From positions 62,001 through 126,000 of the forward strand of contig CAKUPC010000001.1 of NCBI GenBank assembly GCA_934675095.1: DNA of 64,000 nt. The letters are read 5' to 3'. Both the position numbers and the translations under genes were made by a program. This document shows, piece by piece, positions 57,983-64,000 of the stretch. This DNA comes from an uncultured Bacteroidales bacterium (GTDB lineage Bacteria > Bacteroidota > Bacteroidia > Bacteroidales > UBA932). Positions within the stretch are counted from its first letter, which is position 1, and the number at the start of each line of letters is the position of its first letter. The notes beneath the pieces are model-generated. The model did not search any database. It was not told the DNA's origin and saw nothing but the letters and a program-made list of their open reading frames with translations.

Positions 57983-58798
57983 ATGACACAGAGTCTTTTT
58001 GACATAAGGGACAGGGTTGCGGTGATGACCGGAGCCTGCGGCGTGCTCGGAAGCACGATAGTGAAGTATTTCGCGGCGCAGGGCTGCAAGGTGGTGCTGC
58101 TCGGACGTTCCGAGGAGAAGGGCGCGAAGCTCGTGGATGAAATCCGCAGGGACGGCGGCGAGGCCTGCTTCCTCAAGACCAATGTGCTCGACAGGGCGCT
58201 GCTTGAGGACAATTACAGGCGGATTATGGAAAAATACGGAAGGATTGACATCCTCATGAATGCGGCCGGAGGAAATATGCCGTCGGCCACGGTTCCGCCG
58301 GACAAGACCATCTTCGACCTTGATGTGGATGCCGTGAAGCAGGTGGCCGAGCTGAACCTGTTCGGTACCATTCTGCCGACCATGGTCTTCGCCAGGTCAA
58401 TGGCAGAGAGCGGCAAGGGGTCAATCATCAACTTCGCCTCAGAGTCCGCACTGCGCCCGCTTACCCGCGTAGCCGGCTACGGGGTAGCCAAGGCGGCGGT
58501 CGTGAACTGGACAAAATATCTCTGCGCAGAGCTCGCGCTCAAGTTCGGCGAGGGCATAAGGGTGAACGCAATCGCTCCCGGCTTCATACTTTCGGACCAG
58601 AACCGCTCGCTCCTCACCAACGAGGACGGCTCTCTCACCCCGCGTTCCGAGACCATCCTCGCGCACACTCCCGTCGGACGCTTCCTTGAGCCGGACGAGC
58701 TTGTGGGCACGCTCCACTACCTCGCCTCAGACGCTTCAAAGGCAGTGACAGGAACCGTATGCGTTGTCGATGGCGGATTTGACGCTTTCTCAATTTAG
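57983..58798 (+). CDS. uxuB: SDR-family D-mannonate oxidoreductase (fructuronate reductase)
   Basis: A 271-residue short-chain dehydrogenase. The nucleotide motif is TGACGVLGS near residue 15-23, NAAGG marks the second conserved strand, and the catalytic residues are the serine in INFASESAL and the YGVAKAAV tyrosine-lysine pair (Y-x3-K). The end VTGTVCVVDGGFDAF is typical. In E. coli, UxuB belongs to a different family; in Bacteroidota and Bacillus this step, fructuronate to mannonate, is done by SDR enzymes of this type beside uxuA. The role is assigned from that context. ATG at 57983 chosen over a TTG three codons earlier. Overlaps the end of the opposite DUF6850 gene by four bases. Confidence 0.88.
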   Translation: MTQSLFDIRDRVAVMTGACGVLGSTIVKYFAAQGCKVVLLGRSEEKGAKLVDEIRRDGGEACFLKTNVLDRALLEDNYRRIMEKYGRIDILMNAAGGNMPSATVPPDKTIFDLDVDAVKQVAELNLFGTILPTMVFARSMAESGKGSIINFASESALRPLTRVAGYGVAKAAVVNWTKYLCAELALKFGEGIRVNAIAPGFILSDQNRSLLTNEDGSLTPRSETILAHTPVGRFLEPDELVGTLHYLASDASKAVTGTVCVVDGGFDAFSI

Positions 58799-60417
58799 AA
58801 TCGGAGGCCGACGGTGAGGAGGCAGCCGGAACGCCACCAGCGGCCGGGCGTGTTGTCGATTTCCAGACCGCTGTCCTCCTTGCTGCGGCGGTCGCGTTCT
58901 GAAGACTTGAAGAAAGTCTCGGCTTCGAGGCTGAGCGCCCTTTTATGCTTGAGACTCCATGTGTAGCCGGCATTGAGGTGGATATAATGCCAGTTTGAAG
59001 GAATGGCGAAGTCATGGTCAATCAAATCGACGGCGATGTGCGTGTCTTCGTTTTCGCGGGGGATGTAGTCGAGGTGACTGCCCTTGCCGTGCGAAACCCT
59101 GACCTTGCACCCGAGGTCGAGGAGACCGCCGCGGGTGTGGAAAAACTTCCGGACCCCGAGGGCGTATCTCTCATTCTTTATGAGTTCATACGCATTCGCC
59201 GCACTGTAGCTCTGTTCGCAGCGGTTCCATTCAAAGTCGTCGGTTATGACCCAGCTTTTCCGTTTGTTCCTGTCATTGATATAAATCTTGACCGAGCAGT
59301 TGAAATGGTCCTCGCGGTTGAGATAGCGTCCCGGAAGCGAAGAGTCCGTAACCCATGAGTTGACTTCCGGAGATGAGTCGAAATGCTGCACGAACTCTCG
59401 TCCGGAGTGGCGCAGGCCGCTGTATTCGAAGCCTAATGCCGCTCCGTATCTCTCCTTGCCCTCCATCGGCGCTGAGATGGAAACCCCTGCCCTGAAATCA
59501 TGCGTGTAGTAGTTTCCCCTGTCATGCGGCTTGTTGTAGTCTATGTCAAAGACCTTCTCAAGGCCGTTGCGGTACTCTCCGTAGAGGCTGACGTTTCCCA
59601 TGTCGTCGTTGTATTGAAGGGAAAGGCTGCCCCCGAGCGTCGTCCCGTCATATTTCCGCTCCCTCTCCGTGCTGCTGAACACCTCGTAGGTATATTGTCC
59701 CAGCCCCTTGAGCAGATAGAGCTTCTGCGGCTGCGAGGAGTCGTAGAGAATGAGATTCGATGTCTCGCGGTAGAGCCCGTAGATGAATCCTGCCGAGGCT
59801 GAAAAATGATTCAGGAAACTGAATGAGAGTGAAGGCTTTATCTCGATGCGGCACATACCAGCCTGCGGACGCGGGTCAATCTTTTTCGCGCCCCTCCCGA
59901 CGTCGAGGTCCATCGCGAGCCCCGCGTTCAGCAGGCCTTTTACAATCGGCGTGGAGATGTCCGCCCACATCGCGTAGGACTGTTTCTGCCAGTTTCCTCC
60001 GGTGCTGTCGGCGATGACATACGGCATGGCCCTCAGCGGGTTGAATGTCGAGGCGAAGCGCACGTCGTTCTCGAAGGACTGCCTGAAGCGGAAGTCTCCC
60101 CTGAGATAGAATCTCCCGACCTGCCTCTCTCCGTCCGCGTTGAAGAATATCCCTGTCTTTGTCGCCGCATCCTGTGCCCTGTGGAAGGTTCCCGTCTCGA
60201 AGTCTGCCCCGAGCACGGCCTGTCCGTAACCGTTCTGAAGCTTGGCGCATTCCATGTCGGCCGCGTTCAGCTGCCTTTCCTGCGCGGAGACGGAGCGGGG
60301 GAAGCCCGCGGCCAATGCGGACATGAGAAGGACTGTCGCGATGAAGTCCTTTGCTCCACGGGAAAAAACATTCCGGCGGCATATACACGAAATCCTGTGT
60401 TTCCTCATATCCTTCAT
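58795..60417 (-). CDS. DUF6850 family outer-membrane beta-barrel protein
   Basis: A 540-residue outer-membrane protein with a signal peptide ending at VSAQE (about 45). The rest is strand after strand with alternating hydrophobic residues and ends in GLRF, the usual aromatic C-terminus of barrel proteins. The pattern fits the DUF6850 family, known as a partner of DUF4876 lipoproteins and TonB receptors. Function unknown. Its start overlaps the DUF4876 stop (ATGA), so the two are coupled. Last gene of a three-gene minus-strand operon. Confidence 0.82.
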   Translation of the reverse strand: MKDMRKHRISCICRRNVFSRGAKDFIATVLLMSALAAGFPRSVSAQERQLNAADMECAKLQNGYGQAVLGADFETGTFHRAQDAATKTGIFFNADGERQVGRFYLRGDFRFRQSFENDVRFASTFNPLRAMPYVIADSTGGNWQKQSYAMWADISTPIVKGLLNAGLAMDLDVGRGAKKIDPRPQAGMCRIEIKPSLSFSFLNHFSASAGFIYGLYRETSNLILYDSSQPQKLYLLKGLGQYTYEVFSSTERERKYDGTTLGGSLSLQYNDDMGNVSLYGEYRNGLEKVFDIDYNKPHDRGNYYTHDFRAGVSISAPMEGKERYGAALGFEYSGLRHSGREFVQHFDSSPEVNSWVTDSSLPGRYLNREDHFNCSVKIYINDRNKRKSWVITDDFEWNRCEQSYSAANAYELIKNERYALGVRKFFHTRGGLLDLGCKVRVSHGKGSHLDYIPRENEDTHIAVDLIDHDFAIPSNWHYIHLNAGYTWSLKHKRALSLEAETFFKSSERDRRSKEDSGLEIDNTPGRWWRSGCLLTVGLRF

Positions 60418-61706
60418 TCCGACAATGGTTTTTCGTTGATTTCAAAATCTTCTGCCGAATTGTTCGTGTCCTGAAGCCGTACACGTCCGTCTGTCGAAGG
60501 CAGGACCTTTCTGCGCACGCTCAGACCTGCATAAATCTGCCCTACGGTCGCGTATCCGGCATCCAGCGCCGGCGAGAATCTCTTGGTGTTCGTGACAGTG
60601 CTGTTCTGAATCAGATCCACGGCATCCACAATGCAGTCATACGGCACCTTGACGCAGTTCCAGTATTCCTCGCTCTCGAACTGGTCCTGAAATTCCTCGG
60701 GCAGCGTGACTCTCTCAAAAGCGGCAAATTCCTCCGGTGTGGCTTCGAACAGCACCATTCCCTGCCCGAACACGCTCGGCCTCCACAGATAGCCGTAGTC
60801 CGGCCAGAACGCCATCTCCATGTTCGGCGCGTCGAGGTCGGGATAGCTGTTTTCCGGGTCGCTGACATAAGCCTCGAAGTCCGCTCCGGAAAGATCTACC
60901 GGGGAATTGAGATTATACGACTCTTTCTTGTTATGCGGCGCCGCCATTGTAGCAATCACCGCGGTCTGTCCCGGCTGCATGACGAAAGATTTTCCGCCCG
61001 CGACAATCTTCCATACGCTTTTCAGGTAGGCGTGGGTGTAGTTCCCGGCTTCCTCTCCGGGCCATTGCGGTCCGGTCTCTCCGAGCCCGCCGTAAAATTC
61101 GCTCATCCCTATATAGAGGTCTCCGATGTCCTGCGGTTTGGATGAATTGTTGTAAATCGAGAAAAATGTGTCGTTGCGATAGGACCCGTTGTTCGGAGTC
61201 GTCGAGCCCGCATAATAGAGTTCCTTGAAAATCACCGGGTTGGCCTGCACTGCAATGAGCCTGTTCTCGGGCAGCTGCGGCGCTGTTCCCAGATGCAGTC
61301 CAAGGCTGCTTATGAATCCCGAGAGGTAGAGCGGTTCCCCATCGGTGTCCGTGCCGACCGATGCCGCTTCTTCCGCCGTGAGGCTTCCCGAAACGGTCAC
61401 GGTGTATTGCCCGGGCATGATTCCGCTCACGGTCACGCCCCCGTTGGCCCCGCTCTCAAACCTGTAGCTGAACTGCTCGGTCGTGTTGGTCATCAGCACG
61501 GAGAGGGGAGTCGAGAAATCCCTCCCGTTCCCGAATTCGCCGTAGCTGAAATGCATCTCGAAATCGCTGACGAACTGGCTCGAAGGCACCTCGTCGCGGA
61601 AGCATCCCCCAAGCAGAAGTGCCGACAGCACGGCCGCCGCGAGGGCGCGGCCCCGCAGCATCGCCCGACCCCGGTTCAAAATCCCTATGTTGCCAAAGCC
61701 TTTCAT
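60414..61706 (-). CDS. DUF4876 domain lipoprotein
   Basis: A 430-residue lipoprotein with lipobox LLLGGC. An Ig-like N-terminal part (GVTVSGIMPGQYTVTVSG) precedes a lamin-tail/DUF4876-like domain: FKELYYAGSTTPNNG, DTFFSIYNNSSKPQDIGDLYIG, GKSFVMQPGQTAVIATMA. Such proteins are thought to bind or deliver the ligand of the TonB receptor encoded upstream. The start is uncertain: 61706 gives a long positively charged lead, 61661 gives a minimal signal peptide, and 61778 would translate the tandem repeat at 61721-61769. Confidence 0.82.
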   Translation of the reverse strand: MKGFGNIGILNRGRAMLRGRALAAAVLSALLLGGCFRDEVPSSQFVSDFEMHFSYGEFGNGRDFSTPLSVLMTNTTEQFSYRFESGANGGVTVSGIMPGQYTVTVSGSLTAEEAASVGTDTDGEPLYLSGFISSLGLHLGTAPQLPENRLIAVQANPVIFKELYYAGSTTPNNGSYRNDTFFSIYNNSSKPQDIGDLYIGMSEFYGGLGETGPQWPGEEAGNYTHAYLKSVWKIVAGGKSFVMQPGQTAVIATMAAPHNKKESYNLNSPVDLSGADFEAYVSDPENSYPDLDAPNMEMAFWPDYGYLWRPSVFGQGMVLFEATPEEFAAFERVTLPEEFQDQFESEEYWNCVKVPYDCIVDAVDLIQNSTVTNTKRFSPALDAGYATVGQIYAGLSVRRKVLPSTDGRVRLQDTNNSAEDFEINEKPLSE

Positions 61707-61720
61707 CCCGATTTCCAATG

Positions 61721-61769
61721 TTTTAACTCCTGCTTTAAATTCTGTTTCAACTCCTGTTTTAACTCCCTG
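61721..61769. repeat. Four tandem copies of a 12-bp unit before the DUF4876 gene
   Basis: TTTTAACTCCTG, CTTTAAATTCTG, TTTCAACTCCTG and TTTTAACTCCCTG follow each other directly. They lie in the 93-base space between the TonB receptor stop and the chosen DUF4876 start. Copy-number change would alter the spacing, or keep the frame if the upstream start is used. Confidence 0.75.
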
Positions 61770-61799
61770 CCGTGACACGCCTGCCCCCGTCCCCGTCCG

Positions 61800-64000
61800 T
61801 CAGAACTTGAACCACGCCTCAATCCCGAAGAACTGCGACGGATTGCGCGAGCTTGACCATGTTCCCGGATTCCTCTTGCTCTCCTCCAGCGGGTTCGTCC
61901 GGAAGACATTGTTGAGGAAGAACGTGAACCCGAGATATTCCCCGATTTCCTTCGTTAACCTCAAATTGCAGAGCCACAGAGGCTTGTGCGTTTCCTTGAT
62001 GAGCCTGTTGTCTAAAATCTGCTTCTGAATGTCCTCGCTTATCGGGTCTCCCTCCGCGAGCGCCGTGTATTTGAGGTTCGACGCGCTGATGTACCCTATC
62101 GGGTGTATGTTCTCCGTCCCGAGATATTCGTGGGTGTCGCTCCAAATCGTCTGCACCGACATGGAGACGACGAATCCTATCTTAGGAATATTGTGTATCA
62201 CCCTCAGATTCGTCGAGAATCGGGAATATCGGCTTCCGTCGCCTGCGGCATAGACTCCGATGTCCTTGTACCCCGTCTTCGGATCCGGACTTTTCTGGAA
62301 ATATGATTCCGTCGAGGAATATGAATCCGAAATCATATATGCCCCCGTCAGGACAAATGAGGTCCGAATCGGCTTTATCTGTCCGAAATCGAGGTCGAAC
62401 TCCACGCCCTTCGAGTCGTTCACCCTGTTGTTCAGGGGCTTGTAGTAGCTCACGACCACATTCGAGGCGTCGTTGTATTTGAGGACGGGATATGTGCCCT
62501 CGCGCTCGATGCCCTCGTATTTCTTGAGTTCAAAGAGATGGAAGCAGCTGCGGTCCGTGCCGAACGAGTAGCCGTTGCGCAGCAGCTCGCGGTAGGCCGT
62601 GACGCTCAGCCTCATGCCCGACCACTCGAAGTCAAGCCCGATTTCCGACTTCATGTTCCTCGCCATCTTGATGCGGCTATTGGAGGTGTCATAGACCTTT
62701 GTCGTAAGGACGCTGAGCTCCTGGTTTTCACCGACTCCGCCTTTGCCTATGTTGCTGTAGTTCACGAAATCGAAATAGGCCTTGTCCGGATAGAGATAGA
62801 CAAGCGGGGGAGCCTTCGCCGTGATGCCCCAGCCCCCGCGCAGCTTCAGCGTCTTAGGGACAAGCTCGAAGGAGGCGTTGATTCTCGGCGAGAGGGCGTT
62901 CATGCTTTCGCTGCGGCCGGGCTGCACCAGGTCGAAGCGCAGTCCGAGCTGCACTTTCAGTTCCCTGTTCCACAGAGTCTTGGAGATGTTGTCCTCGGCG
63001 TAGAGCGAGAACTGGTTGAGAGCCGGTATGTCGGTGTATGGGCGCATCCTCAGTCCGCTTTCCGGCGGCATGAGAGGGTCGAACACCTTGCCCCGGCCGA
63101 AGTTCACGTCCGTTTTCCACTCCGCGCCGCCTATGATGCGGTTGCCGATGCCCCAGAACTCCGTGAACATATTGGCCACGGCCTTGGCAAAGACATTGAG
63201 CGGCTTGCCGTAGGTGGTCATCTGCGTAAGGAACTCGTAGGGGAGTATGTTTGTGGCCGCGTCGTGTTCCGGAGTGTCTGTGTTGGTCAGCTTGTTGCCG
63301 ATGTTGTCATAGACCGGGCCGCTGACATTTGCCGCCACAGTGCCGTCGGTCATCGCGGAGGTCACCATATAGCCGAAATTGCCCCGGATTTCCTGGGTGT
63401 AGCCCTTCTGCTCGGCGTAGTTTGCCGACAGGTTGAACTTCACGCTCTTGAGGAACGACAGGTCGGTCTGCCAGTTTATGTTGGTGTTGAACTTGAATCC
63501 CATGTTCTCCGCCGAGCGCTTCCTCTGGTACTTCACATCCGTAGGGTCGAGCTTCTGGGCGTCGAGGTCGGAGTAGAATCCGAAGCCTGTGGTCGTGCGG
63601 ACCTTCTCGGCGAATGTCTTGGAATACAGCAGGTTCGCGGTGATGCGGCGGTACTGCTGGTAGGGTCTGCGCTCGTCGGCGAGGGACGACGCATAGTCAA
63701 AGTCCGCGCTGAGCGCACCGCCGTTCCTTCCGAGGGCGAAGCCTTTGCTGACGGACGCCTGAGTGAGCGTCGGATTTATCTTTGTCCTTATGCGGAACGG
63801 ATATTCACCGGCCTTCGGGTTCACGATTATGACTCCGGAGGTGAGATCCCCGTATTCGACTGACGGAATGCCCCGGATGACATCTACGGATTCGACGTTA
63901 TCGACGGAAATCTGCCTGAGGTCAATCCCGGAGCCGGCCGTGGATGAATAGCCGGAAGTGAGCGTGCCGCTAGTGGCTGTGTTGCCCACCTGGAGGTTGG
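61800..64000 (-). CDS. TonB-dependent outer-membrane receptor, N-terminus beyond the window
   Basis: The frame is open to the right edge, so the signal peptide and part of the plug are missing. The first visible residues are in the plug: VDNVESVDVIRGIPSVEYGDLTSGVIIV (shown by its core VIRGIPSVEYGDLTSG). The barrel follows and ends in IEAWFKF with the aromatic C-terminal residue. It is not of SusC type: the SusC signature is absent and no SusD follows. With the DUF4876 and DUF6850 genes it forms an uptake operon for an unknown ligand. A GTG at 63989 is internal. Confidence 0.88.
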   Translation of the reverse strand, partial: NLQVGNTATSGTLTSGYSSTAGSGIDLRQISVDNVESVDVIRGIPSVEYGDLTSGVIIVNPKAGEYPFRIRTKINPTLTQASVSKGFALGRNGGALSADFDYASSLADERRPYQQYRRITANLLYSKTFAEKVRTTTGFGFYSDLDAQKLDPTDVKYQRKRSAENMGFKFNTNINWQTDLSFLKSVKFNLSANYAEQKGYTQEIRGNFGYMVTSAMTDGTVAANVSGPVYDNIGNKLTNTDTPEHDAATNILPYEFLTQMTTYGKPLNVFAKAVANMFTEFWGIGNRIIGGAEWKTDVNFGRGKVFDPLMPPESGLRMRPYTDIPALNQFSLYAEDNISKTLWNRELKVQLGLRFDLVQPGRSESMNALSPRINASFELVPKTLKLRGGWGITAKAPPLVYLYPDKAYFDFVNYSNIGKGGVGENQELSVLTTKVYDTSNSRIKMARNMKSEIGLDFEWSGMRLSVTAYRELLRNGYSFGTDRSCFHLFELKKYEGIEREGTYPVLKYNDASNVVVSYYKPLNNRVNDSKGVEFDLDFGQIKPIRTSFVLTGAYMISDSYSSTESYFQKSPDPKTGYKDIGVYAAGDGSRYSRFSTNLRVIHNIPKIGFVVSMSVQTIWSDTHEYLGTENIHPIGYISASNLKYTALAEGDPISEDIQKQILDNRLIKETHKPLWLCNLRLTKEIGEYLGFTFFLNNVFRTNPLEESKRNPGTWSSSRNPSQFFGIEAWFKF

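Noticed and set aside
62538..63863. A 441-codon open frame opposite the TonB receptor
   Set aside because: Shadow; composition is biased and no start context or motif supports it.

Overview
The window comes from a member of the Bacteroidota, most likely a gut-type Bacteroidales. It carries a SusC/SusD pair, many Bacteroidota-restricted domains (DUF4252, DUF4988, DUF5017, DUF4876, DUF6850), S46 dipeptidyl-peptidase, a BspA-type leucine-rich-repeat protein, and promoter boxes of the Bacteroides TAnnTTTG type. Coding density is high and no rRNA or tRNA gene was seen. No gap without a gene exceeds 300 bases. The longest are 1061-1348, 13855-14136, 21858-22129, 44729-44967 and 46165-46392, and each holds repeats or promoter-like signals described below.

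Left part (1-21.9 kb): the C-terminal fragment of a type III restriction-like protein, a YbaK/ProRS-associated deacylase, a DUF4252 / ECF sigma factor / membrane protein / DUF4252 cluster, a first AAA ATPase behind a 53-bp palindromic tandem repeat, and housekeeping genes (mrp, S46 peptidase, rnhB, aspS, rsmA, TlpA-like). Between these lie a VapD toxin with a 58-residue partner, an EF-G paralogue without the catalytic histidine, a BspA-type surface protein, a protein with S-layer-homology-like repeats and an AraC regulator.

Middle (22.1-44.7 kb): one long co-oriented polysaccharide utilization locus. It encodes two GH16 lipoproteins, three paralogous beta-helix lipoproteins, a GH99-like protein, SusC, SusD, a DUF5017 lipoprotein, a 40-residue Gly-Gly peptide, a GH20 hexosaminidase and a 1179-residue fusion of a GH95-like glycosidase with a CE15-like glucuronoyl esterase.

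Right (46.4-58.8 kb): a complete glucuronate pathway, namely uxaC, kdgK, kdgA, exuT, uxuA and an SDR-type uxuB, with a GH3 enzyme and a LacI regulator. The same 22-bp palindrome (TTTCCGTG-N6-CACGGAA) lies in both divergent control regions at matching distance from a TAnnTTTG box, so LacI very probably controls the set. The esterase and hydrolases would release uronic acid that these enzymes carry to pyruvate and glyceraldehyde-3-phosphate. The window ends in a TonB receptor / DUF4876 / DUF6850 operon.

The least explained pattern concerns AAA ATPases with winged-helix and PD-(D/E)XK-like tails. There are three intact genes and one deletion scar. Each has its own array of palindromes upstream, with different sequence at each locus but a 33-bp period at three of the four, overlapping the ATPase promoter where one can be seen. 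I read these as private operators of self-regulating, mobile or addictive ATPase loci; this is an inference.
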